Source: Streptomyces sp. CBMA291 (GTDB lineage: Bacteria; Actinomycetota; Actinomycetes; Streptomycetales; Streptomycetaceae). Taken from it: a stretch of DNA of 64,000 bases. Positions 1 through 8,712 of this stretch are shown piece by piece. The stretch lies in NCBI RefSeq assembly GCF_014596525.1, contig NZ_MSJP01000105.1:62001-126000 (forward strand), given 5' to 3'. The notes beneath the pieces are model-generated. The model did no database searches, was not told the DNA's origin, and saw only the letters and a program-made list of their open reading frames with translations. Position 1 is the first letter of the stretch. Each line of letters begins with the position of its first letter. A program made the translations under genes and the position numbers.

Positions 1-1
1 A

Positions 2-2335
2 CCGGTGAGCTGCCCCTACTGGGGGTCCTGCCCACGCCATCACTCCTCCCGGGAGCTGGTGGCGGCGGACATCTGGGTGGCGACCCATGCCAGCCTCCTG
101 GACTCCAGGCCGCCCACCGCTCAGAACGGCGAACGCATCCAGTACCTGGAACTCGCCTGCCGACGGAGCGACCTCGTGATCGTGGACGAGGTGGACCGTG
201 TCCAGATATACCTCGACCAGGCGTTCGCTCCCGCCGTGCTGCTGGCAGGAGGCGCCAAGAACGGCTTCATCGACGAGCTCAACGACCACAAGACACGTGA
301 ACTCTCCGTGGCCGGACGGACCCAGCTCTCCGACCGCGAGGTGGAGATCTTCAACGCCGCGTTGAACACCTCCACCGCCGCCACCGACCGCCTGTACGGG
401 ATGCTCGTCGCCGACCACGACCTGCGCACCTGGGTGCGCACCGGCTACTTCAGCGCCTGGACGCTTCAGCTGGGCCTCCTGGACGAGCGCTATCCGAGGT
501 CTGCGGACGAAGGCGGGCCCGACCCGTTCCGCGCACCGCGCCAGGCACTCGCCGATCGGCTGGACGCCTTCCGGGACAACCCCTTCGGCGACCGGCCCCG
601 GATGACCGTCGAAGAATTCGGCGAACTCACCGGGCTCCTCAGCGAAGTGCTGCACACCGGAAACCCCGAGACCACCCGGCGACGAGTGACCGAGGTGATG
701 GACCGCGTCTTCGCCATGGAGCCCTGGATGAAGGCGAAGGAGGAGCGGTACGTGGAGGAGCACGCCGCATGGGAACGGGAAGCGCACCGGCAGCGGGGAA
801 AACGACGGGGGAAGGAGCCCCAGCCCCCTCAGACTCCTACCGCCTGGCACGCCGAACTCGCCAAGCGCTTCGAGTTCACCCTGCTGCTGTGCGCCCTCGA
901 ACCGAAGCTCGCCCTGATCAGCGCGATGTGGCCGAGAGTCGAGGCGGCGCTCAAGCTCGGGCACAACTCCATGTACCGCCGCCCGGAAGCCTATGGCCCC
1001 ATGGTGCCCGAGGCCCCCATGGGCAACCTGCTGGGATTCCAGTTCCGGGTCAGAGGACAGGACCGCGGCGGCGTCCGCAGCGGCGAGCTCACCTTCTTCC
1101 GGTGCAGTGGCATCGGCCGCGAACTCCTCCGGGCGATGCCTGATCTCGCCACCGTCGACGGACGTCCCGGTGCGCACGTCCTCCTGATGTCCGCCAGTAG
1201 CTGGGCAGGGAAGTCCAGCAGATACCACGTCGATGTCCCCGTCGGTGTGATCATCGAACCGCCGCCGGAGGCGGCTGAGCGCATCGGCGAGGAGAGCCTG
1301 ATGCGATTCGAGTTCGTCGAGGGGGACGAGGAAGGCACCAAGCTGAGGCTCTCGGGATCCAGCCCGGAGGACCGCCCCGAAGTACTGCGGCGCATGACGC
1401 GATGGCTCGGCGCCTCGGCGGAGACCGCCACGCACGGCGGACCGCTGGAAAGGGAACTGAGGGAACTCCCCGATGGCCGGGACCAGATCCTCCTGCTGGT
1501 GGGCAGTTACGAGGAAGCACGCCTCGTGGCTGACACCCTGCACAACCTCAACTCACGCTGGAAGGACAAGGTCCTGCGGCTCGTCTCCGACGACGAGAAG
1601 GTCGACGACGAAGGAGACGGCGACTCCTCCGCCCGGACCTTGCGCCGAGGAGACGTCGAGCAACTCGCTGAATGCGATGCGGACATCCTCGTGGCGCCGC
1701 TGCTCGCCGTCGAACGTGGTCACAACATCCTCAACGAGGACGAGCAGGCGGCCATCGGCACGGTGTACTTCCTCGCCCGCCCCAACCCCCACCCCAACGA
1801 CCTCTCCCTGGCGGTCCACTCGATCAACGACTGGATCGGCCGCGTCCGGGCGAGCGGCGAATTCGCCCGCTGGGTCCGCGACGCCGCAACGATGGACGAG
1901 GGGGCGGAGGAAGTACGAGCACAGGCCCGCCGCCGCTGGTCCCAGGTGCTGCGACGGAGCATGGCGTGGAGCCGTCTTGAGGAGGCCGACAGGATCCAGG
2001 TGACCTGGGACATGCTGGTCCTGATGTGGCAGGTCATCGGACGTCTGGTCCGCGGCCACGTACCTGCGCGGGTCGTCTTCGTCGACGCCGCCTTCGCGCC
2101 GAACCTCGCGGCGGATCCGCCCCTGCTCGACACCCCGGAGAGCAGCCTCCTGCACAGCGTGCTCTCCGTGCTCGACCCGTACCTCGTGGAGGGAAGCACC
2201 GAGCCCCCGCGCGACCGGTTCATCGTCCGCGCCCTCTACGAACCGCTCTGGAAGAGCCTGCGCCGCTGCCTTGAGGTACCGGCCGCCACCACCGAGACCG
2301 ACACGCGACGAGGAGGAGACACATGTACCGAGTAA
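2..2335 (+). CDS. DinG/XPD-type DEAH helicase of a pPIWI-RE island (5' end missing)
   Basis: This is a superfamily 2 helicase of the DinG/XPD type, predicted to unwind DNA or R-loops for the PIWI protein encoded next. The frame is open at the window edge, so the true start and Walker A motif lie outside. Residues are counted from the first visible GTG at base 5. Two cysteines (C3, C9) followed by an ADIWVATHASLL stretch resemble the second half of a Fe-S cluster domain. D61-E-V-D is the DEAH-type box. The second RecA-like domain shows a VERGHNI motif near 570 and QVIGRLVRG (676-684) as motif VI. No nuclease domain is visible. The stop overlaps the PIWI start by 13 bases, so the genes are translationally coupled. 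The helicase call is firm. The pPIWI-RE assignment rests on the partner gene and on known pairing of these families. Confidence 0.88.
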   Translation, partial: PVSCPYWGSCPRHHSSRELVAADIWVATHASLLDSRPPTAQNGERIQYLELACRRSDLVIVDEVDRVQIYLDQAFAPAVLLAGGAKNGFIDELNDHKTRELSVAGRTQLSDREVEIFNAALNTSTAATDRLYGMLVADHDLRTWVRTGYFSAWTLQLGLLDERYPRSADEGGPDPFRAPRQALADRLDAFRDNPFGDRPRMTVEEFGELTGLLSEVLHTGNPETTRRRVTEVMDRVFAMEPWMKAKEERYVEEHAAWEREAHRQRGKRRGKEPQPPQTPTAWHAELAKRFEFTLLLCALEPKLALISAMWPRVEAALKLGHNSMYRRPEAYGPMVPEAPMGNLLGFQFRVRGQDRGGVRSGELTFFRCSGIGRELLRAMPDLATVDGRPGAHVLLMSASSWAGKSSRYHVDVPVGVIIEPPPEAAERIGEESLMRFEFVEGDEEGTKLRLSGSSPEDRPEVLRRMTRWLGASAETATHGGPLERELRELPDGRDQILLLVGSYEEARLVADTLHNLNSRWKDKVLRLVSDDEKVDDEGDGDSSARTLRRGDVEQLAECDADILVAPLLAVERGHNILNEDEQAAIGTVYFLARPNPHPNDLSLAVHSINDWIGRVRASGEFARWVRDAATMDEGAEEVRAQARRRWSQVLRRSMAWSRLEEADRIQVTWDMLVLMWQVIGRLVRGHVPARVVFVDAAFAPNLAADPPLLDTPESSLLHSVLSVLDPYLVEGSTEPPRDRFIVRALYEPLWKSLRRCLEVPAATTETDTRRGGDTCTE

Positions 2336-4968
2336 TCCGCACCGCCGCCTACGAGCCCGACCCGGCCCACGGCCCTTGGACCGAGCCCCTGCACGTGGTG
2401 CGTCTCGAGGACGAACTCCACAAGGAACTCCTGAAGGTGTACGACCGGACCCGGAACGGGGAAGGACCGTCACGCTCCCTTCCCCTCCGTCGGCTCGACG
2501 CCCTGCTCCGCGCCATGGCCCCCGGAGTCCTCGCCACCGCGCGCGGCGCCGGTGGCGACGGCACGATGCCATGGCTGTACGCACGGGAACCCGTGCCACG
2601 GGAGGTTGTCGCCCCCCTCGTCGCCACCTGGGCAGCCGGGATGCTGCGGGCCCACGACGACGAGAACGAGGGGGACGACCTCGTACCGGACACCGCGCTG
2701 GACGATCTCGACAGAGCCCTCGGAAAACTGCCCCGTTGGGAGCGCGAATCGGTCGACCTCACCGAGACCACGACATCGTTGGGCGGGACGGCCGAGCCAG
2801 CCCGGCGGCTGTTCCGGCTTCTTCCGGAGCGGATCGCCTTCCATCTGGCACAGCGCCCCTTCCGGGCCCGGGGCACGGAGCTGGCCTTCCGGGTCGTCAC
2901 CGCCGACCACGGCACGGAGCTGGTCTCCTGGCCGCCCCGGCAGTACGTCAGCAAGGGGAAGACCTGGTACTACTCGGCGCTCCTCACCGTGACCGTGCAG
3001 ACCGTCCCGTTCATGGCGCGCTTCAGGGTGCACGTCTCCTACGGCATTCGTCGCTGGACCACCCGATTCCCGGCCCCCTCTCGTGGAGCGAGAGGGGCGA
3101 CGGTGCTCCTGGACTCCCCTCTTCCCTGGCCCGACGGCCCCGACAGGGGCCACCGGCTCGTCACCAACGCGGTGGGGTTCGACTGGCGAAGGGGACGCCT
3201 CGCCTGGCGCGGGCACAGCCCCGCACTCCTGATCTCCGACCTCGACATCGTCCACCGCTACCCCGAGCCGGCCGAGTTGTGCGCGAAGCCGGAGAAATGG
3301 CTCGCCGGCGCGGGAGGCATCATGGCCGGCGTCGTCCACAGCTCCGCGCACGGTGCACATGGGGTCGGACCAGGACTGATGCCCCAGGAACGGGCGGAGC
3401 TGGACGAGTGGGTCGAGGAAGGGCTGGCGCCGATGTTCCGCCGGGTTCCGGATCTGACCCGGGTCACCCGGCGGAACATTCCCGCCCTCCTGTCCCGGCA
3501 GACCACTACGGAAGCCCCCGCCCGGGAGACCGCCGCGACGACCGCCAGGCGCGGCGTCCTCACCGGGGCACTCTCCGGCGGTCCACTCGACGTGGAGGTC
3601 CTGTGGCAGTCGGAGGAGACCCGGGAGGCCCTGCACACGGCCCTCTCCGACGTACTCGGAATGCCGCCGGGAGACAGGACCGGAGGACCGGAGGACGAGC
3701 GCTGGCACTGGCGAGGGAACGGTATCGACCTCAGGGTCCGGGCCCGCTCGGCGGGCGAGTTGGTCTCCTCACTGGAGGTGTCGGGAGACCGGAGGCGGCG
3801 CCGTGCGGCCCGTCTGGCGGAGGCGGTCGAGAGGCGGTCCGCACTCGTGGCCGATCACCTGGCGAGCCCGGACGGGGCGCGCGGCGCCGCGATCATCGAG
3901 ATCGCGGGAAAGGACCGCTTCCCCGATCCCGACACCGATCCGAAGCACGCCTTGCGCATCGCCTGTGCCCGCCAGGAACGAGTCAGTCAGTTCGTCAACC
4001 TGCCCGAGGACTCGGCCGCGTCGCTGCCGCACCGGGCCCGGTGGGCCTGGTTGGACACGCTGCGTCAGCTCGGTGCCATTGAGCCCCCCGCCCACCGCGC
4101 CGGTGACGGGATTCCGGCGGACCTGCAGTACGCCGCCCTGTGGCTGGTGCGTCACACGCGCCGGGGACCGACCCGAAGCCCCGCACGTCGGCTGATCGCC
4201 GTACGCGTCCGGAGCGACGGCGGGCGGAGCACAGTGGAGGGGTGGAACGCGGAGCGGGCCGCCTGGGTGCCCTACCCCGACCTGCTGCTCTCGCTCGTGT
4301 CGGAAGCCGCTTTGACGGAGCCCGCCACGGTCGAACAGCACATTCGTTCGGTGCTGTTCCAGCTGAGGGACCGGCCGACGCTGCTCCTCGCGGACGTGGG
4401 CAACCTCCGGCAAGGCTGGCCTGGCCTCAAGCACGGGAACCTGGCCAGGGACCGGCTCTCCTTCGGCGAGGGGACGGCCCAGCGGCTGGCCCTCTACGGC
4501 CCCGATCTGCGGATCGTCCTCACCCGCGACGCGAACGGGCGGGACGAGGTGCCCGAGTGGTACGCGCACGACGGAGCGGGGAAAGCCGGCTTCTCCCAGG
4601 GTGTCTGGGGTCAGGACGAGCCCGACCGTCGAGTCTTCGTCAGCACGGCGGAGGTTCCCCACACCGCGACCCTGCCGAAAGGGCTCAGGAAGATCGTGCC
4701 GTCGACGGCGGCGGGCCGCACGGCGCCGGGCAAGACCGCCTGGAACCCAGCCCATCTGGAGCTGACCGTCCTCGGTTGTCTGACCGAATCGGCCCTGGCC
4801 GGAGCCGGTCGGCCGGACGTCCCCGCCGACCGCCCGGAGGAGTGGGCGACCCTCGCCCATCAGCTCCGCTTCCACGACGACTACCCGCCTCTGTCGCGCC
4901 CCTTGCCTCTCCATTTGGCCCGCCTGGCGGGGGAGTACGTCCTGCCTCTGGACACGAGCACACCTTGA
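2323..4968 (+). CDS. Prokaryotic PIWI protein, pPIWI-RE family (DUF3962/RNaseH_pPIWI_RE type)
   Basis: This 881-residue protein resembles the pPIWI-RE class of Argonaute-related proteins, predicted to bind nucleic-acid guides or RNA-DNA hybrids and restrict plasmids or phages. The C-terminal third looks like the RNase H-like PIWI module. It has a hydrophobic strand ending D691-V-G-N, then LRQGWPGLKHGNL with R696, and later NPAHLE with E813. R696 and E813 are my candidates for the conserved Arg/Glu pair that names the family. The ending, a histidine-rich stretch followed by PLPLHLARLA, also fits family members I remember. The first RNase H strand reads LIAVRVRSDGG and lacks an obvious catalytic Asp, so it may bind rather than cut. 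The ATG follows an AGGAGGAG ribosome site inside the end of the helicase gene. The N-terminal 400 residues have no motif I can name. Family assignment is from memory of the motifs, not a search. Confidence 0.85.
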   Translation: MYRVIRTAAYEPDPAHGPWTEPLHVVRLEDELHKELLKVYDRTRNGEGPSRSLPLRRLDALLRAMAPGVLATARGAGGDGTMPWLYAREPVPREVVAPLVATWAAGMLRAHDDENEGDDLVPDTALDDLDRALGKLPRWERESVDLTETTTSLGGTAEPARRLFRLLPERIAFHLAQRPFRARGTELAFRVVTADHGTELVSWPPRQYVSKGKTWYYSALLTVTVQTVPFMARFRVHVSYGIRRWTTRFPAPSRGARGATVLLDSPLPWPDGPDRGHRLVTNAVGFDWRRGRLAWRGHSPALLISDLDIVHRYPEPAELCAKPEKWLAGAGGIMAGVVHSSAHGAHGVGPGLMPQERAELDEWVEEGLAPMFRRVPDLTRVTRRNIPALLSRQTTTEAPARETAATTARRGVLTGALSGGPLDVEVLWQSEETREALHTALSDVLGMPPGDRTGGPEDERWHWRGNGIDLRVRARSAGELVSSLEVSGDRRRRRAARLAEAVERRSALVADHLASPDGARGAAIIEIAGKDRFPDPDTDPKHALRIACARQERVSQFVNLPEDSAASLPHRARWAWLDTLRQLGAIEPPAHRAGDGIPADLQYAALWLVRHTRRGPTRSPARRLIAVRVRSDGGRSTVEGWNAERAAWVPYPDLLLSLVSEAALTEPATVEQHIRSVLFQLRDRPTLLLADVGNLRQGWPGLKHGNLARDRLSFGEGTAQRLALYGPDLRIVLTRDANGRDEVPEWYAHDGAGKAGFSQGVWGQDEPDRRVFVSTAEVPHTATLPKGLRKIVPSTAAGRTAPGKTAWNPAHLELTVLGCLTESALAGAGRPDVPADRPEEWATLAHQLRFHDDYPPLSRPLPLHLARLAGEYVLPLDTSTP

Positions 4969-4985
4969 CGGCACCGAAGGCCGCA

Positions 4986-5005
4986 GCTCCCGGATCCCCG
5001 GGAGC
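4986..5005. terminator. Candidate terminator after the pPIWI gene
   Basis: An 8-bp perfect stem (GCTCCCGG / CCGGGAGC) with a four-base loop lies just beyond the PIWI stop, between convergent genes. It has no clear T-run, so it is a candidate only. Confidence 0.45.
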
Positions 5006-5138
5006 GTGACGGCCCCAGATTGCCCAGGGCCAGCTTCGTCCCGGCCAGGTTTTCCAGCGGGGGAGCAGCGGAGAGGACCCGCGCGGTAGTCAACTGTGCT
5101 CCGTAGAGCCTGAAATCAATGGTAGATAAGCCACTCGG

Positions 5139-6623
5139 CTACCCTATGGGGCGGGTCAGCTTTTCGAGCGACTGACAGTACGTTTGATTGGTCAACAGGA
5201 AATCAACGACTGGCCTGCATTTGCGACGCTGCCCTTCGTTGAACTCAACCCAAGCGCCGTCTGGCGGGTTGAATCTCTGGACGAATCTGCGGTCGATGAC
5301 TTCGAAGAGTTCGTATGAGAGCCCATGGCGTGCCATTAGTTCCGGGTCGTGAGGCCCCATGCCGTCGAAGTGGTAAAGGCTGAAGTATTCGGCTGCACCG
5401 TCGGACAGGATCTGACCCATCACCTCTGTCGGATCTGTCGGTTGTGTCTCGCCATCCCAGCAAGCGAATCCTTTGAAGATTCTCGTCTCGCCATGGGTGT
5501 CTATAATGAGTTCCAGGACTGGAAACGCCGAGGTGCTCTCATGGCGTATGGCGTGGCCGATGGCCGTGATGACATCCTGCGGATGGAAGATCCGCAGTGA
5601 GACTGTCGCCATTTTTTCCAGGTAGCCCAGCACGCTCTCCAAGCCGCTACTCCAGTTGAAGTTGCCTTCAAGGAACTGTGCCAACCGCCCGAGTGAATTC
5701 TCCCATCCGGGTGGGTGTCGCGGGGACGCCAGGATTTCGAGCCAACGGGAGTGCTCGCCAGCCTCGGAGAGCATTAGACCGATCAGCCCGTCGTCGGGCC
5801 ACAGCATTCCTGAGGAGAAGCGGCCGCCGCGGATGACTCGGTCGACCTTCCAGGAATTCAGGATCTGGCGGAGCTTGTCCGGGTACCCGATTTCGATGGC
5901 CTCCGGGGTGATCCGCCGGGATGCCTGATAGGTGAGCTGATCATACTCGACGTATTCGGGGGACGTGTATGGCACTAGAGGGCGTCCGTCGGCGAAGTGC
6001 ATGGAGACGGCAGCGTAGATGGCATGCTGATGGATAACGTGGCGGCTCTCCCCGTTGTGGTCGAGCAGCGCGAGGACGTAGTCGGAGATACCGGCGTGCC
6101 GCATCCCGTCGGCAAGCTCCAGTGCACCAGCGGACCTGGAATCATCGTCGCCGTATAGGAAAATGCTGTGCCACGGTAACAGTCTGGCGGCGGTTGGATC
6201 AGTAACCAGGGGCACCGGGACAATAGCGGTAACCCGCCCGGTGTCGTCCAGTATCAGCTGCTTCGCCTCGGCAGTGAACTTGACGTTGCGAACAAAGTCG
6301 GAGAACGGGACCAGGAGTTCCGACCAAGAGGTCGACAAAAGAATGCAGCGCAACCTTTCAAGGCCGATCCCGTGCCCGGCTCGAATAAGCATTGTGTACT
6401 TGAAGAGCTCGTGGATCGCTTGTCGAGATGTGGATTCACTGCGCTTCAGCTCGATGATGACCAGATTGCCCAGTGCGTCCCGCGCCAGGATATCCACGAA
6501 GCCGCGTGCGCCTTGTGTGTTCCTGAGGTGAAACTCGACTCCCACGAGCGAGAGTCCGGGCTCGATGAGCGCGAGGTTTTGAGCCAGCTCGTCCCGAATG
6601 TCAGCCTCGCTCCGGTCAGCCAC
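5139..6623 (-). CDS. NucS/DUF91-type PD-(D/E)XK nuclease with a long unknown C-terminal region
   Basis: The first 130 residues resemble the NucS (DUF91) endonuclease domain. There is an early helix with E-x-D-I-R-D-E-L, then D44 in FVDILARD, then IIELKR with E58 and K60, the PD-(D/E)XK core. A following helix, RQAIHELFKY, would complete the site. Such domains cut DNA at mismatches or branched structures. The remaining 360 residues match nothing I know. I start at the GTG preceded by GGGAGG. A longer reading starts 15 codons upstream but has no ribosome site. Codon use differs from the neighbours: Leu149 is TTA (so translation would need the bldA tRNA), Arg147 is AGA, and CTA leucines occur. 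The stretch is visibly richer in A and T, which suggests acquisition by transfer. It faces the PIWI gene tail to tail, so a shared role in defence is inference only. Confidence 0.75.
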   Translation of the reverse strand: MADRSEADIRDELAQNLALIEPGLSLVGVEFHLRNTQGARGFVDILARDALGNLVIIELKRSESTSRQAIHELFKYTMLIRAGHGIGLERLRCILLSTSWSELLVPFSDFVRNVKFTAEAKQLILDDTGRVTAIVPVPLVTDPTAARLLPWHSIFLYGDDDSRSAGALELADGMRHAGISDYVLALLDHNGESRHVIHQHAIYAAVSMHFADGRPLVPYTSPEYVEYDQLTYQASRRITPEAIEIGYPDKLRQILNSWKVDRVIRGGRFSSGMLWPDDGLIGLMLSEAGEHSRWLEILASPRHPPGWENSLGRLAQFLEGNFNWSSGLESVLGYLEKMATVSLRIFHPQDVITAIGHAIRHESTSAFPVLELIIDTHGETRIFKGFACWDGETQPTDPTEVMGQILSDGAAEYFSLYHFDGMGPHDPELMARHGLSYELFEVIDRRFVQRFNPPDGAWVEFNEGQRRKCRPVVDFLLTNQTYCQSLEKLTRPIG

Positions 6624-7006
6624 CTTGGCCCCCGCCCTCCCGCAGCTCACGTTCGGCCTGTCTGACACGAATGAGCATATCCCGGGTTTTGCGGCACTGG
6701 GGGTGCTTCGTTGGATCGGCGGCTGCGTCCCGGCTTGGAAAGTCGGTGCTTTCTCAAGGTTGTTGAGTCCGGGCGGGGGCGTTACGGCCGTTGTTGCTGC
6801 AGTCGTGGGCTGGCGCTGCGGTGGTGCTTGCCGTGGCGACGTCGCAGGTCTCGGGTCGTATCCTCACTTCTCATGGCGACTGGCCTTCGGCCTGGCCTGT
6901 GCCGATGAAATGGCTCTTTCGCGTAAATGTTTCGGCTGGCCAGAGGAATCCCTGACCAGCCGAAACAGCAAGCGATCGAACCGCGTCTCCGCAGCTCGCG
7001 ACCCTC
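6624..7006. other. Intergenic gap between the nuclease gene and glnA
   Basis: No credible gene is visible here. It should hold the promoter of the nuclease gene and the glnA terminator. The open frames across it lack ribosome sites and family features. Confidence 0.5.
6930..6965 (-). terminator. glnA terminator hairpin
   Basis: Inverted repeat TTTCGGCTGG / CCAGCCGAAA, extended to 14 bp with one mismatch, around an eight-base loop. It lies about 40 bases past the glnA stop, in the right place to end that transcript. Confidence 0.7.
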
Positions 7007-8431
7007 TTACAGGTCGTAGTAAAGCTCGAACTCGTGCGGGTGCGGGCGGAGCTGGATCGGGGCGATTTCGTTGGTGCGCTTGTAGTCGATCCAGGTCTCG
7101 ATCAGGTCCGAGGTGAAGACGCCGCCGGCCTGGAGGTACTCGTTGTCCTCCTCCAGGGCGGTGAGGACGGCCTCCAGGTTGGTCGGGACCTGGGGGACGT
7201 TCGCGTGCTCCTCGGGGGCCAGCTCGTAGAGGTCCTTGTCGATCGGCTCCAGCGGCTCGATCTTGTTCTTGATGCCGTCGATGCCCGCGAGCAGCAGCGC
7301 CGAGAAGGCGAGGTACGGGTTCGAGGACGGGTCCGGCGCGCGGAACTCGACGCGCTTGGCCTTCGGGTTGGAGCCCGTGATCGGGATACGCATGGCGGCG
7401 GAGCGGTTGCGCTGCGAGTACACCATGTTGACCGGCGCCTCGAAACCCGGCACCAGGCGGTGGTACGAGTTCACCGTCGGGTTGGTGAAGGCGAGGAGCG
7501 ACGGGGCGTGCTTGAGGATGCCGCCGATGTAGTAGCGGGCGGTGTCCGAGAGGCCCGCGTAGCCCGTCTCGTCGTAGAACAGTGGGTCGCCGTTGGACCA
7601 GAGCGACTGGTGGACGTGCATGCCCGAGCCGTTGTCGCCGAAGATCGGCTTCGGCATGAAGGTCGCGGACTTGCCGTTGCGCCAGGCGACGTTCTTGATG
7701 ATGTACTTGAACAGCATCAGGTCGTCGGCCGAGGCCAGCAGCGTGTTGAACTTGTAGTTGATCTCCGCCTGGCCGGCGGTGCCGACCTCGTGGTGCTGAC
7801 GCTCCACCTGGAGGCCGACCCGCTCCAGCTCCAGGGACATCTCCGAGCGCAGGTCGGCGAAGTGGTCGACCGGCGGGGCCGGGAAGTAGCCGCCCTTGTA
7901 ACGGACCTTGTAGCCGCGGTTGTTCTCCTCCGCACCGGTGTTCCAGGCGCCGGCCTCGGAGTCGATGTGGTAGAAGCCCTGGTTCGCCGAGGTCTCGAAG
8001 CGGACCGAGTCGAAGACGTAGAACTCGGCCTCGGGACCGAAGTACGCGGTGTCGGCGATGCCGGTGGAGGCGAGGTACGCCTCCGCCTTCCGCGCGATGT
8101 TGCGCGGGTCGCGGCTGTACTGCTCGCCCGTGATCGGGTCGTGGATGAAGAAGTTGATGTTCAGCGTCTTGTCGCGCCGGAAGGGGTCCACCCGGGCCGT
8201 CGACAGGTCGGCACGGAGCGACATGTCGGACTCGTGGATGGCCTGGAAGCCGCGGATCGACGAGCCGTCGAAGGCCAGCTCCTCCGCCGGGTCGAAGGCC
8301 GTGGCCGGGATCGAGAAGTGCTGCATCACGCCCGGCAGGTCACAGAACCGGACGTCGATCATCTTGACGTCGTTGTCCTTGATGAACTTGTTGACCTCGT
8401 CGGCGTTCTGGAACCCGTGCTTCGCGGACAT
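7007..8431 (-). CDS. glnA: Type I glutamine synthetase
   Basis: This 474-residue enzyme makes glutamine from glutamate, ammonia and ATP, the central step of ammonium assimilation. It has the type I glutamine synthetase features: an N-terminal beta-grasp domain with VRFCDLPGVMQHF, the metal-binding EAEFYVFD, GSGMHVHQS near the active site, and NRSAAMRIP. Tyr402 in DLYELAPEE matches the adenylylation site of the beta subtype, so activity is probably also controlled by GlnE. I start at the ATG preceded by a strong GGAGGAG site. A longer open frame upstream has no ribosome site and unlikely composition. Two GlnR-type boxes lie 100-140 bases upstream. The gene is divergent from the RDD gene, an arrangement familiar from Streptomyces. 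Confidence 0.97.
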   Translation of the reverse strand: MSAKHGFQNADEVNKFIKDNDVKMIDVRFCDLPGVMQHFSIPATAFDPAEELAFDGSSIRGFQAIHESDMSLRADLSTARVDPFRRDKTLNINFFIHDPITGEQYSRDPRNIARKAEAYLASTGIADTAYFGPEAEFYVFDSVRFETSANQGFYHIDSEAGAWNTGAEENNRGYKVRYKGGYFPAPPVDHFADLRSEMSLELERVGLQVERQHHEVGTAGQAEINYKFNTLLASADDLMLFKYIIKNVAWRNGKSATFMPKPIFGDNGSGMHVHQSLWSNGDPLFYDETGYAGLSDTARYYIGGILKHAPSLLAFTNPTVNSYHRLVPGFEAPVNMVYSQRNRSAAMRIPITGSNPKAKRVEFRAPDPSSNPYLAFSALLLAGIDGIKNKIEPLEPIDKDLYELAPEEHANVPQVPTNLEAVLTALEEDNEYLQAGGVFTSDLIETWIDYKRTNEIAPIQLRPHPHEFELYYDL

Positions 8432-8530
8432 CCAACTCCTCCTACTCCCGGCCCGGGGAGGGGCGGGGTTGCGGCTCGGTCGTGACGGCCAGTGCGGTGG
8501 CCACGCTGGACCCGACCATAGGCAGACGGG

Positions 8531-8569
8531 ATTTCTCAAGCATGACCCATTTGTTTCGTCGAAGTTAAC
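8531..8569 (-). promoter_or_regulatory. Two GlnR-type boxes upstream of glnA
   Basis: Read on the glnA strand, GTTAAC-TTCGAC-GAAAC (8553-8569) matches the GlnR consensus gTnAc-n6-GaAAc closely. A weaker copy, GTCAT-GCTTGA-GAAAT (8531-8546), lies closer to the gene with a spacing of two helical turns. Paired boxes of this kind control glnA in Streptomyces, so nitrogen-dependent activation by GlnR is expected. Confidence 0.75.
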
Positions 8570-8712
8570 CGGGCTGGGTGCCTTCCGGGGGCCCCACCGC
8601 CTCCCGGACCCGCTCTCCCCACCCTCCCTTCCCGCCCCGCCGCCCCTCCTCTTCGTCCCGCTTCACCCACCCGGCCCCGGGTGATCCACGGCGGGCGCAG
8701 TACCGTGGTCGG

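Noticed and set aside
5014..5138. Possible short gene between the PIWI gene and the nuclease gene
   Set aside because: The gap is 170 bases, with stop codons in all useful frames and no ribosome site with a sensible start.
6598..7116. A 172-codon plus-strand open frame between the nuclease gene and glnA
   Set aside because: It overlaps the 3' end of glnA and the nuclease gene 5' end on the opposite strand, lacks a ribosome site and has no family features.
7034..8485. A 480-codon plus-strand frame opposite glnA
   Set aside because: It is the antisense shadow of a strongly conserved enzyme gene, rich in Arg/Val/Glu.
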